Assembly: GCA_000231825.2 (NCBI GenBank) | Contig: JH720300.1 | Span: 422,178 to 486,177, forward strand | Reading direction: 5' to 3' | Length of the DNA: 64,000 nucleotides | DNA from: Tetrahymena elliotti 4EA | Taxonomy: Eukaryota; Ciliophora; Oligohymenophorea; Hymenostomatida; Tetrahymenidae | Part shown: positions 29,008 to 42,221 of the stretch, piece by piece | Position numbering within the stretch: the stretch's first letter is position 1 | Layout of the letters: the number at the start of each line of letters is the position of its first letter | Notes under the pieces: model-generated | Told to the model about the DNA's origin: nothing | Databases searched by the model: none | The model's input: the letters and a program-made list of their open reading frames with translations, nothing else | Program-made: the position numbers and the translations under genes

Positions 29008-32000
29008 TCATTACTCATAAAATTGAGTGTAGGTTTTCTTCCAGGAATCTACTTCTTTGCATTTTTAATCAAATATTTTTTGTAAATGTTCAATTTCTTG
29101 TTAGAGAACTGTGTAACTTTGGTATTGAGATTAGTTAGACTGATTGCTTTGATGTTGTTATGGTAAATATTATTGTTTTTGTGATGAAGAAAGCTATTAC
29201 TCTTATTGTTTTGAATTTGATAAAGATCCTCTTTATTGTTATTAGTATTATTGTTCGATTTGAGATCTGATCGGTTGAGGGGAAACAAAATTATTTTAAT
29301 TTTATCCTTGTACAGAGAGGGGAGATTCATAGTTTCTAGTCATCATTACTTAATCGTTGGTGTCAAGATAAAGTTAGCCCTTTCCAGCAGATGTTTGGAG
29401 TTTACCTAATTAACTAATTTGTGCTTAAGATTTCATGTAATAAGCAGGATTAGTTTTAAGTTCAATAATTTCTTGTTCTTTAAGGAGTAATTATTTTTTA
29501 AGATTTTCATTCTATGTGTAAAGCTCTTCTAAGAGACACATATCACAATCTTCACAATTACCTTCTTCCATATTAGATTATGGTTCTCCTTCATCTATTT
29601 AATTGTATCCAAGAGCAGGATCTTCTTAGGTATTGGCTTACAGCTATTCATTTTATGATTGATAATTCTTACCTCCTTAGCTATCTCTCATAAATCTTGC
29701 ACTGCTATGGGCAGAAGAGTCTTTATTTAATAAAGAATAATTATATTAGTTATTTCATATAAAAATGAAAATATTTATATTTATATATTGGGTATTTCTA
29801 ATAAAAAAATATTACGACGATGAGAATGCTTTGATGAAACAGAATTAGTGATGTCGTTTTGAATTTAATTGGGATGTTGAGATCTTTTTTTATGATCATC
29901 ATCTTATTGTTGTTGTTGTTATTCTTCTTCTTCTTCATCTTATATGTTAAGTTCTTTTTTGAGTTCTTAAATGCTTTGTTAGATTTCTTCATTTTCTTCT
30001 TCAACAGGTCCTTAATGAGCTAAAATTTATTTTAATTCTTGAGTTTCTCTCTTTAATTGCTCATGTTAGGCTTTGCTGTAACTGAAGTTATGTTGGACTA
30101 ACTACAAGTTATTTTCCATTTCTGTAAGACTTTTGAGAAGCTCATCATATTCTGCTTAGATTGCTTCTTTTTATGAATTTAACTTATCAATTTCTTGATT
30201 CTTTTACTCAAGGAGCGCTTATAACTCAGTAATGTGCTTGATAGCATCTTCTTTAATTTCAAGATTTTAATTGCGACCTTCTTCGAGCTGATCAATTCTC
30301 TCTTTAAGTTCGTTATTTTCTAAAATAAGATTGTCTTTCTTCATTTCAATTTCAATATATCTTTGCTTGATTTATTACACTTCTTATTCTAAATAAGCAA
30401 TTTAATCAGCCTATTCCTTGCTTTGACTCTAAACATTAGCTAACTCCAGCTCAAGTTCTGCATTCTTGGATAAGTGATCTTTATTTTGCTATTCGTTAAA
30501 TTCGATGAGTTATTTTTCACGAGTTTCATACTCTTCTTTTGTATTTTAAAGTTATTTTTAAAGCTCCTCAATCTATTATTCTTATTAATTTACTGTGGAA
30601 GCTAAAGAATCTTGCATGTCTTTAGAGAACATGTTTTTAATTTGTTCATTTTCGATTAGATCTTCGTAATGACGAACTAATTTATTTGTTTTTTCTTAGT
30701 TGAATCTACTGACATATTCAATGTGCTATGCATGATAGAAACCAAGTTCATCCTTGACAGATTATAACAACTTATTTAATCTGGCTATTTCCTCTTAATA
30801 GCTGACACTTCTTTCTTTTTATTCCTATTCTAATTCACTGAGTCTTTTAGAGTAAAATTATTATTTTTATTACAACTCAATCAATTCAGAGTCTCTTCTA
30901 ACTTAATTTTCTTACTCTTATTAGTGTTAATTAGAATTATAGTTACTACCTTCTACAGAAGAATAGGCCTCCAATCCTTATTAGCCAGCTTTTTCTACAT
31001 TATTATTTTACCTTTGTTGTTGCATTTCAAAGGCTTCTCTTTCAATACTTTGCAAGCGACTCTTAAGAATTTCATTTTCTTCTTAAAGGAATCTGTTTTG
31101 GTCTTTTTCTGAAGTGATGTTCTGAATAAGAATTTGTAAATCTCCTTCTTTTTCTTTTAGGGCTTCTTGCAGTTCTGAAATAATTTAGTTTTCAGGCTAA
31201 TCTTTATTAATACTAATTGGTTATTATTGTGTGAAGCTAGATCTTGAACCTTTAGACATTAAACTAGAGTATAAATCTTTATTGTCTGTAGATATCAGTG
31301 GCTTCTTAATAAATTAAGAATCAGCTATATTTTTTTTAAGGCATTCATTTTCATCAAGTAGCTCTTTGATCTACTTTTCATACAAATAAAGTTATTATTC
31401 TAATTAACTTTTATCTCCTTAGGGAGCATTTGGAGCTTTATAAATGCTGTTAATTAATTGCATACTTGTTTAAATAGATTATTCTAATTTTTGTTAAGCA
31501 GGAGATCTTTATTATTGAGAGAAGTATTATTAGTTAGCTTGTTATTAAGGATTGCAAGAATAAAGTTACTATTGAGAAGCTGTCTATCTTTAAGAAGCTT
31601 TTAAAGAATAAGATCCAGTCAATTATGCTTAGGAGTTATTTAAATTTTCTTGTTATTAATTATATTGCTAGTTTGCTCTTTATGAATAACTGCTCTAATT
31701 GCTATGATAAAGTTACTACTCATAGTTACCACTGCCAACATTTTAAGCCTTTTATGATGAAATTAAATCTTAAGCAACTTATTATGATTAAGTGGGTACT
31801 CCTGATCCAACTAATTCTTTAGAGATATCATTCTTCTTCTATTAGTAAGCTGAGCTCTAAAGAGATTATCTTAATGACTAACTTTTGGAATCTTTTTCTT
31901 ACTATTCAGCTTCAAAAGTAATTTCACCTTAACCACTTTACAATTAACGTTCATTATAATTAATTTAAGCTTGTTGATAGAAGTTTTATTCTTAAGTAGA

Positions 32001-32927
32001 AGCCATAAGAGAAGTTGGGTTATTAAGAATATCTTACTATTAATGAGGTTCATTAGAAAGTACTTGATTCTGTCCTGTGTTTCTATTGCTTTTTACAGAC
32101 TACTATAAGGGATTAGTTTTTTGTGATGCAACCATATTCTAAGCATTATTATTATTAATAGCAGTACTCCCTCTTAAGCTATTTTAGAGGGATCCTTATT
32201 AATTTTGAGGTAATTGCCCACTTTTTTATAATTGAGCACTACCATCAATTATTTACTAGTTTTGGTCATTGTTCAAGATAGGTTAATTTGGCTAATTTGA
32301 ATCATATGACACAAAAGGATTGTTAACAAATTAGACGTTTTCATTTGGAATAGAAGCTCTCTTGACTTTATCTTCAGATGTTTGCAAATTTTAACTAAAG
32401 CTCAAATTCTAAATGTCTTCATTTATGCTTTGATAGTCAGATTTTAGTTTTTCAATTTCTTCTATTTTTTGTTAATCTATGTTGACATTACGATCTTGTT
32501 CTAAATTTTTTATTAAATCTAACAAGTAATCCATCTAAGCAAGCAACTTTAATTCATGCTCTCTGGCTGAAATTTCTTGTCTTAGCTTCATTTAATCGAT
32601 ATCTTGAGGACGAAGAGGTACTCCTTCAGTAGAAACATAATTTTAGAAATGGAAAGGTGCAGTTGGAGTTTGCATTTAAGCTAACTTCTAATGCAATAAT
32701 GGAGACAAATCTGCATGAGTAGACTCTGTTTGTTATCCTCTCTAATGATTAGGAACTCTTTTTTAAGTGTTTTCACTAAAAGGTGAAGTGTAGTCAATTT
32801 TTATATTAATATTTGAAGGTTCTTTTTTTTAGGAAGAGGATAGTATCGGTTATTGCTTCTAGGTGCTGCCACTATTTTTATATCTAATAGGTGACTAGGA
32901 GTGCTTGTTGCAATAATGGTGACTCAT
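29008..32927 (-). CDS. Long coiled-coil protein, unknown function
   Basis: Two exons, 29816-32927 and 29008-29720, with a 95-nt GT-AG intron give 1,274 residues. Residues 1-120 are Ser/Pro/Gln-rich with SPxR-type sites (beginning MSHHYCNKHS). A first short heptad region lies near 120-200, a Gln/Asn/Ser-rich low-complexity block fills about 200-500, and a long coiled coil runs from about 505 to 990 with Leu/Ile heptads and Glu/Lys flanks (for example LDENECLKKN and ERIDQLEEGRNQNLEIKE). An acidic/Gln run (DEEEEEQQQQQDDD) near 1000 precedes the intron. The C-terminal part has a Cys trio (NCEDCDMC) and ends in another short coiled coil. No motor, kinase or membrane segment is seen. Proteins of this make-up are often basal-body, axonemal or cortical scaffolds in ciliates, but that is inference from composition. 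Confidence 0.9.
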
Positions 32928-34449
32928 TTCTCGCTAACACTAATATTAATAAATTCAAATTTAAATATTTTTGAGCTTTTATTGCTAGCTTTGTTTGAAC
33001 TTATTTGACTAAAATTAAGTTGATTTGAGTTTAGTTGAGTTGTATTTTGAGAGTAATTATTTTTTTCGCTTTTAATTCCTTTATGACTATCCAAACGAAT
33101 ATATTTTTAATTTAATAAGTCCTAATATTAAAAAATATTTATAAGTGTGCAAATTAATTTTTATTATTCATTTATTTTTCTTATTAATTCTAGTATCAGC
33201 CATTCATTCTCAATTTCTTTATGGTCGTCTTAAATAATTATTATTCTAATTTGCCTATTAATTTTTATTTTTAATACATCTTTCCTTGCTTACTTACTTT
33301 CCACTGATTTCCCTTGTGAAAAAAAATATTCAATTTTGATGAACAAAATAGATAGATATATATTAATATCCACAATTAAATTAAGAATAAATTTAGATAT
33401 TTTTTAATTTTTCCTTTCATTTACTAAAAGATGCTCATTTATTAATAATCCTTAATTTTCTAGTATCTTCAATTATTAATTAAATACACCTTTCTCATAA
33501 TAATTAATGGTAAAATCAACCAAATATTTTTTTATCACTTCAAAAAAAAAATAAAATATTAAAAATTGTTGATAACAGAGAGTTCTAAATTTATTTTATT
33601 TTTAATTGAGATAATTTAATATAATATCTTACATTTCATTTAAAATTAACCATCAAATTTTAAAGATAAAATATTCAAAATAACCTAGTAATATTATTGT
33701 GAATTAAACAAATTTTTTTCATATTTCAGTTTTTCAATATTCACTAATAGCTCTAATATTTTAATACAAATATTCAACAACTAAAATAAAAACTAAAAAT
33801 TTTTTTATTTTAAAATTTCTCTTTCAAATCAAACTTATTTATTTTTTAGTTAAATTCTAAATTTTTCTTATAAATTTTCTATTAAGTAGTAAAAAAAGAA
33901 GGAAAAAAAAACCATAGTGAAATTTTATCTTAATAAAAAATGAAAAACTACAAGATCAATAAATAATATTTAATGCTAATTTTAAAAATAATGAATTAAT
34001 TGTTTTCTATGCTCTGTACTCTAAATATTGAAGTATCACTTGGATAAAATGATAAATTATATTATTATTTGCTTTCTTCAAAAATATATTTCAATCAAAT
34101 CAAAATCTAAAAAAATTTTTCTCATTAAGTTATTTAATTTTTATTTTAAATTTAAAAAGAAGTTTTTTTAATAAAAAGTTTTTTAATTGTTTAAAAGTAT
34201 ATATTTAGTAAATTCTTATCTTCAAATATTTGTGAGATTAATTTTTTTATTATAATTTAAAATACATAAATATGCATTAGACAAGATAATAAGGAGATTT
34301 TAAGTGGATTAATTATAATTTGGAATTAGTTAAATTTGAAAATTATTTAAATTAATTTAGTATAAAATTTAAAATTTTTTATTTTTATATATTTTAAATC
34401 ATTTTTTTATTTTTGTTACAATCTATTGATCGATCGTTCAAATAATCAA
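32928..34449. other. A/T-rich intergenic stretch
   Basis: Very A/T-rich spacer upstream of the coiled-coil gene and downstream of the CBM20-TPS gene. It contains many homopolymer runs and no supportable open frame. Confidence 0.4.
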
Positions 34450-37400
34450 TCAAAAGAATGAAGCAAATGATTCAGAGAGCACTAATAGCTCAATAACTTT
34501 TTCAACTTCTTCGAAAGCTATATAATAATAGGCATTTGATGGCTTTATACCAATTGTTACATAGAGAGGTTTTATTTTCTAGTTAAAAGAATATTTTAAT
34601 CTTAACTTATGTTTAAATTTTAATGATTACTTCTTAAAATTCTTTGTTGTGATTTCTGTAGAACATTTGACATGCACAGAACATATCTTCATCAGTCATG
34701 CTGCTTCCTAGAATTAAAATATAATCTATTTTTCCACACTCTATAATTTTTCTTTCAATTAAAAGTTCTGCCACTATTCCCTTTAAGAATAATAATTTGA
34801 ATAAAAAAATGTAATATTCTAAAAAGTATTTACTTTATTTAAATTGCATGGTCTTATTTCTACACTTTCATTATGATGAGATATTTCTAAATATTTGAGT
34901 TAAGATATATTAGATTATAATTGTTAAATTAGCTACTCTGCTTATCGAGCACCATAATCTATATTGACTTTATTATATTTCCAAATTACACTACTTTCTT
35001 TTACTTCTACAGAGGAACCTTAAGTTCTAATAGCATAGCTTTCCATAATTCTATAAACAGGTTCTTTCCAACTCATATCTAAATCAATCAATCTGACCCA
35101 CTCTGTAAATGGCTTTCCTCCTTCTTATATCACTTTATGAAAGTAGCCATTTTCACAAATTAATCCTAAACCCTTCACATCAGAGAACCATTCATCCATA
35201 AAGTCAATCGATAATTCAGTTACTATGTAAACCATATTCCTTTTATCTGCACATAGCTTTTTAAGATTTTCAATTGTCTTTTCTGATGGCTTTTGGTGAT
35301 GTCTTTTTAATATTTAATAAATTAATTTTTTTTTATTTTATTTGTATTTTACCTTCTCACTTAATATTCTTCAGCCTGAATATACATGTATTTGTCCAAA
35401 GGAACAAGAGTACCTACATATCCAAATATGATTAATCTTCTAACACTTTTTCTATAAGACTCTGTAGCTTCTTTGATATTTAATTGTCTGAAGTAAGCAG
35501 AATGAGCAACTTTCTTAAAGTTAATTCCTTTATTTGATCCAGTCATATTAGCTTGAGACATAAATTTAGCATTCTTTTTAAGCTCTCCAATATGCTTTTC
35601 TATCCAAGTACTTGTATTAAATTATTATAATATCTCAACATCTTTTGAAATAACTTTCTCCTTTAAGGATAGTGATAGAGATTGAATATCCAAAATATTC
35701 TTCTCAAATTCATAGTAGCTGTTTGGATTAAAGCTAATGCAACTTCTTATTTATTTGTAGTTATAAGAACCAAATTTGTTAATCAATATAAATCCATTTT
35801 ATTAATTAGCTAACACATACTCAATAGGATATATTTCATTTTCTTAGAATACACTTGTCTTCAAAAATATATCTGCTAATTTCATATAGGCTAATCTTTC
35901 TTTGAGTGTCATATTTTAATATATAACCAAGAGAGGATTTCTGCTCCTAAAATTCTTTTAAATCTCATTAGCAATTCTATTTATACTTTTCATTAGTTCT
36001 TTATTGCTGTAATTCCCTGAAGTGGAGTAATTTTTTTACTAAAAACAATTAAAAAAAAATAATTTAAAAAGTGAGGTTATATCTAAATAATATAAATAAT
36101 TACTTCAGGAAGAATAATTTATATCAGCTAAACCTTCGTATCTGGGTTATTCTGTAAAAATCTTTCATAAAGCTTAAATTTTAATTCAATTTTATTATTT
36201 TCATGCAAAGTATCAACTGAAACCATTAGCAATTGATTATCTTAATTTAATTGATTTGTTTTAATTTTTGTGACTAATTCATCAAAATATTGCTGATGCT
36301 TTATTATATTTATTGCCTTTACATTTACTCCAGGATTTCTAATGTGGATAATTATCTGATTTCCCATATAAATAAGCCTTAAATTGCCACGAATAGACTC
36401 ATATGGAAGTTTCAACTTCACTCTTATAAATTTTAAAAAATTTGAAGCAGCTTCAAAATTCATAAATGACACCATATTAGAGCAAAGAATAGCATTTATA
36501 AGCTTTTCTCCAAAAGGAAGTATCATTAATTTATCAATATCAGGAAACTGTGAGTCATGGAAGTAAGCTATACTCAATTTATTAGCTCTGCACTATGAAA
36601 TGTAAATAATTGAAAAAATAATCCTATAATCAGCAATCATAATATTAGTATCAATATCTATCATTTTGCTTATTTACTATGCAAAAATAAAGCTCACTTT
36701 TTTGACTTCTTCAAATATCTTTGAATTATATTCAATAAACCTATTTTATTTATTAATTTATGTTTCAATTAAAAATATATCAAAAATTTAAAAATAATAT
36801 TGACAATTAATTTTGTAAAGATTAATAATATATCCTAAAATTAATTTAGTGATTGATTTAAAATGAATTCCAGTCAATCATTTTTTTTGAATTAAATTTA
36901 TTTCATAATTTTTATCATATTAATGTTTAAAGTATTTTTAATATTTTGTGGTGGGAATTAGATAATTTTTCTTTTTAATTTCTGAAATACTAAATTTATT
37001 TTTGCTATTTCTGTTTAAAGAAGTAAGAAAAATTAGATTGAGATTAAAATTCGATTTTCATTAATATTCATGATTTACAATTTTGATATTTATCAAATAT
37101 TTAAATCAAATTACCTGATTTATTTTTGCTATTTCTGGTTAAAGAAGTAAGAAAAATTAGATTGAGATTAAAATTCGATTTTCATTAATATTCATGATTT
37201 ACAATTTTGATATTTATCAAAATTATCAAATATTTAAATCAAATTACCTGAAATGCTGAAGGTCAAATTAATTGGTCATGATGTTATCATACATATTGAA
37301 ACAGAAGTTATTTAGAAAAGAATCAATCATGTCATTTTCCATAAATACAGGATAGAATCTGTATTTGTACATTAGGTAGTTAGCTAACTTTAATTTAATG

Positions 37401-40221
37401 TTAATAAAATTAAATAATTAAAAGTTTGAAATAATTTTACTCTTTCATGAAGATTAGCCGGGATTTAATAGTAATTTGGTAACACACCTACCCATCTGAG
37501 AGAAGGATAAGAATTATAGAAATGAAAATAGAGTGAGGACTCTTAGATTTCTTCTTTGAAGGTGTCTGTAGCTTAATCATAAGTTACAATTATTGGTAAG
37601 AAAAATGTGGCAAGACAAAGCTCATCTTTCTCAGACATATTAACAAGAAATTCTTCACTAGCTTCGAAGACTATGTCGTTTTCAGAAGTTATAAAGGAAT
37701 ACTTTTAATTTATTATACTCTTTTCATGAATTTTTTTCATTTTTTCTTAGAAAAGTGTCTACAAAGTGTGACCTGAAGACTAGAAAAGCTTTTCTGCAAA
37801 TATTGATTCTTATTAGGTTGGTTGTCTTCTTCCTCTTCTTATTTTACTGATCAAACTTAGTTCACTTTAGATGTTTGTATTTAATTCATTTTCTGATTTA
37901 TTTGAGAGAGTTCCGCTTACTTTATTCAGACTTGCAAGCTTCCTTTGGCTTTTTTATGATGATAAACCTGATTAATCACTCTCCTATTTATTATTACTTC
38001 TAATATTATTTTGTTAATCTTCAAAATCATCCTCCTCTTCTACTCCAGGAGAATCTTAGTCTACGAATTTTGATTTAGCCATAAACTTTTTTTATATTTC
38101 TGGATCCCCTAAACTTTAGTTATCTGTTTCTTGATCTGTATCTTTTATTTCTGAGGTTAGACCTGTAAATTGAAGATTTTTACGAGGTAAGAGCTTGTTT
38201 TTCCTCATATTGGAGTTGTAATCGCTCATTCTATCCAAGTTACTTTCCGATCTCTCTTAATCACTCAAGCTATCTACATTTAATATGTTACCATTCTCTC
38301 CTATTTTTTAGACATTAACTTTCTTTCCAAATAATTATTTCTTTTGAGTTCCAACTGCTTCAATTAAAGAATGATCTTAAGTACCAATGACTTAAACAGT
38401 TTGCATTGAATCTGATATTTTGAAGCTCGATGGATTTAAAAGAGAAGAATTGTTGAGTTGATTGGTTCTCAATAAAGCCTTAGTTGTATTACTACTAGCT
38501 GCGCTATTTATAGTTACATTCATTTCATCAAATTCATTTTGAATACTACCATTCTCATCAAATTCAGATGCAGCTCTACTGCTTGGTTTTATTTATTACT
38601 TTCCTAGTATTTCGTACTCTTTAAATTATGTGTTGAATATTGGATTTTTTATATTCTTTTATATTAGTTTGGGGACAGATTAGTCATTACTTATATTGGT
38701 ACCCTAAGTTTGAGATTAATGCTGATCACTTTTCTACTGCTTTTTAGCATCCTCATTATTGTCTTATATTTGATTTATTTGATGGCTTTTTAAAATAAGT
38801 GCGTTTGTCTTGATTTATTCATCAGTTCCAAATTACTTTTAATGGTTTGCATTATATAAAAACTATTGATAGTTAAACTAATGTTATTAATTATTGAAAG
38901 GAGGGTGATAATTATTTTATGTGTTGTTAGGTTATTTTTGATGGTTATGAGAGTGAGTTGGACTAATTTATTCTTTATTTTAGTTTAGATTTTTATCATC
39001 TTTTATATTTAAAATTTAAGGTATGATTTCCTATTCCTAATTATTATTTTGGAATATTATTGGTGGATGAGGTAGTCTTTATAGTTTTTTCTTAACTATT
39101 TAAGTTGAATTATCACTGTCATTATTTGTTGTTGGGATATTGTAATTTTCTTTAAAATTATTTTATTTATTAAAATCTAAATTCTCATCATGTTCTTCTA
39201 TCTTCTTAGATGCTCCAAAATCTGAGTCATTTGATGAGTCTGTTCCTGCTTATTCATAAGGTACAAAAACCCCTGATATCTTAAATTTATGCACTTTTAT
39301 TTCATCTTAAATATTTATAAATAATTTTAAGAACAATTTATATTTTATTAAAACAAAATAAAATAAATTGAAGCTAGCAAATTGGGTTGGAAATCCTATT
39401 TAAATTTTAAAATTATTTCCAAAAAAACCAGTATTATTTTTGATTCAATTGTTTTATTCTAAAATTACAAGAATATTAAATAATACTAAAATAGTCTAGC
39501 TAGATAGCTTGTGAGCTAGATGACAAAAATATCTAATTCATTTGAGATAAAATTCATTTTTTGTATGCTATCAAAATAAATATACTGTTTGAAAACACAT
39601 TTGAGCTTGCATATTTCTTATTTGGTATTTCCCTTCCTGAAAAATCATTCCAAACTGCTTTTAAAGTTACAGATTAATACCTAGTTCTGTATTTTCTATT
39701 TAAATTATTAGGAAAAGCTTCCCACTCCTAGCTACTTTGTCTTAACTTTACAAATTTGAATTGAAATTTGGACCCTATTTTTAGTTTTTAAAAAAATTAT
39801 TAATTCTGATTGAAATATTTCACTTCATATTCAATTGCTTTTTAAATCAACTTAAAAGTATAAGTCTAATTAACTAAATCTACAATGAGATCTTAATATA
39901 ATATCTAAATTATTAAGAGATCTAATCAGATCCATGTTTAAAATAATTGCTAACATAGTTTATTATGCTTATAATTATACTCTAAATGTAATTGGATGTT
40001 TTATCTCTCATTTTTCTATTTTAAAATACTTTACCTTTTTACAACATCAAAGGATTTTCGGTATACCAATTTGGATAATTATCATCATCAGTTTTCATCA
40101 CAATCCCTTTATACGGATTCCAATTGCCTAACTAAGGGGTATTGCCTACAATAATAAGCTATTCACCAAATGATGTTTTGCATATTATTTCGAACTTAAC
40201 TTCACAATCTGCTACAATCAT
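34450..40221 (-). CDS. CBM20 - TPS-like - TPP-like fusion, probable pseudoenzyme
   Basis: Nine exons close in phase to 1,483 residues: 40035-40221, 39586-39774, 37441-39305, 37248-37387, 36104-36740, 35353-36038, 34834-35302, 34631-34780 and 34450-34578. The N-terminal 125 residues are a starch-binding CBM20 (GEQLIIVGNTPQLGNWNP, then EWEAFPNNLNRKY). A low-complexity Gln/Asn/Ser linker of about 480 residues follows, then a trehalose-6-phosphate synthase (TPS) fold from about 650 (LRWVGVLPNYYQIPANL, LSIAYFHDSQFP) and a trehalose-phosphatase (TPP) HAD fold from about 1205 (LIIFGYVGTLVP, QGSSVEVKESSVIWKY). The HAD motif DxDGT is GYVGT, so both catalytic Asp are gone. In the TPS part the R..D..KG loop reads VDTLHENNK, losing the donor-phosphate Arg and Lys, and DYHL is DYRI. 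It probably binds glucan or sugar phosphate without catalysis. The second large intron carries a tandem duplication. Confidence 0.87.
36994..37250. repeat. Tandem duplication of an intron 5' end including its splice donor
   Basis: Units 36994-37117 (124 nt) and 37118-37250 (133 nt) are nearly identical; the second has a 9-nt extra segment within TATCAAA and one C-to-G type change (ctgttt against ctggtt). On the minus strand both end in CAG-GTAATTTG, so the duplication copied the last bases of an exon, the splice donor and the first 120 bases of the intron of the CBM20-TPS-TPP gene. The true donor is the outer one at 37247; the inner copy is a decoy donor. Confidence 0.93.
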
Positions 40222-42221
40222 ATTTGCTAAAAAAAAAAGTTTTACTAGTAATCTTTAATAGCGGATTTATATTGCTAGTGCTTATTTCTATTTCTTAATA
40301 TATTATACCTGCTTGCTTAAAGTAAAGAAAAGATTATATATTAATTTATTAGATAGAGATATACATTGATAAAATATGAAATAACAATTTCATTCATCAT
40401 TGTACATAAGAATATTTTAAAAGCTTACATATTAACAAACAAAAACTCAATTTTAATCTAATATCTTTGTAAAAACAAATCACATCAATCCATTATTATA
40501 AATTGAGCATTTATTGAAGACTTAAATTAAATCACTTCAACTCCATTAAAATTCTAGTAACTATTCTAAGTATTCTTCATTTATTTATTTTTAAATCTTA
40601 TCACTCTTTTTTAACTTAATTCAAATTAAGATTAATTTTTGTTAATAACTAATTCATGTTTCTCTTTTAAGCATTTTCATTTAAATTATCCTGGTAATAA
40701 TATTCTTTCTTTTCTCACACAATTTTTTCATAAACTCCTCATTATTGTTATTTTAATAAATAAGTTATTTATTCTAAATTCGTTTTATGTATCATATAAA
40801 TCCTGATTTAAATGATAAAAAATAATGTTAATATTTCTAAAGCCAAAATTAAAAATAAATTTCAAAATTAAAAAATATAAATCCAAACAAACAAATTAAA
40901 ATTTCTGACTGAACAAAAAAAATATTTAGACTCTTATTATTACACTTTTGGGTAAGTTGGAAACACTTATGAAGTGTAGCAACCTTATATCATATTTTTA
41001 GGAGCGACCTTACAATAAATCAATTCATCAACACAATTAATTAGTATTAAACTAAAATAGCCTATTTAGGTAATATTTTGACAGGACGTATAAATTTTTT
41101 TAAAATAATTCAATCAAAGTAACTTAAAATTAATTTAGTAAAAAAAATTAAAATGATTAATATTTCTGAAAAAAACCATGAACATAAGTAAATTTCATCT
41201 TTTTACACTATTTTTTAAATATTTTTATTTAAATAAGTCTTCAAGCATTATTTCTTTGAAGTAATTATGGGGTTTTCTTATATTAAGTACTCTAATAAAG
41301 AATATTTACTTGAAATTTATATAAAACTCTGTGTTTCCAACTTGCCTGAAAAGATAATAGTAGGCATCTGATATAAGTTGTGAAATTAATTATATTTTAT
41401 TTGCTCTATAGATTTTTTTTAATAGCCACATAATTATTATTTTTTAAGTAAATTAAGTTTTTTATAATTAGATTTAGAATAAAATAAATTCTGATGTAAA
41501 AAATAGTAAAAATTTGAATAATTATTAAAATTATGATAAAAATTAATAATTATTTATTAGAAAAAACTTAAAGACTAAAAAGTATTTCAAAATATTAAAA
41601 TTAAGATTTATTGGTTATACAAACAAATTAGAGTTTCTTTTTGAGATAAATTATTAAATTAATAATACTTTTTGGATCATTAAAATTTATTAGAAATCAC
41701 ATGACTATTTAATTTATTTATTCTAAATTGATTTTAAGAATCATATTATATTGTCCTTAACAAATAATAAAAGAAAAACTAATAAATCAAAAAAACAGAA
41801 AAACTAATTAAACCCACCAAATATTAAAACTAAAATGTATTTTTGGTATGCAACAAAATTTAGTGTTTCATATTTTTTAGCATAAATCTAAATTATTTTC
41901 GAAAAAATATTCCTGTTTTTTTTAATAAAATGAGTTATTTTATTTAAATATATTTTCAGAATTTATATTTAACTTAAATAAATACAGAATAAAGTTAATC
42001 AAAGCTGATATGCAATATTGAAAGCTTAATCAAAGCAACGTAATTTAGATAAATTAATTTTAAAAAATTGAGCAAAGTAATTAAACACTGTATATTTTCC
42101 TCTGTAAATTGGTAAATATTCAATTAAATGTAATTTTTTAAAAGATTCTTACATTAATATAAAGATTAAAATATATCCTTAACATTGATTAAATTAAAAG
42201 AAATAAGGAGATTTTTATATC
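40222..42221. other. Two-kilobase A/T-rich intergenic region with an inverted repeat
   Basis: No gene is supported between the start of the CBM20-TPS gene and the end of the membrane orphan. It holds the spaced inverted repeat listed at 40938-41360. Plus-strand ORFs such as 42369-42599, further on, are shadows of the minus-strand exon. Confidence 0.4.
40938..41360. repeat. Spaced imperfect inverted repeat (arms about 30 bp)
   Basis: The arm ggtaagttggaaacac at 40951-40966 matches the reverse complement of 41331-41346 (gtgtttccaacttgcc) at 15 of 16 positions. Similarity continues outward through an ACTTTT/TCTTTT segment for another dozen bases. The loop is about 360 bp. It could be a remnant of a small terminal-inverted-repeat element; no transposase or target-site duplication is visible. 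Confidence 0.55.
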
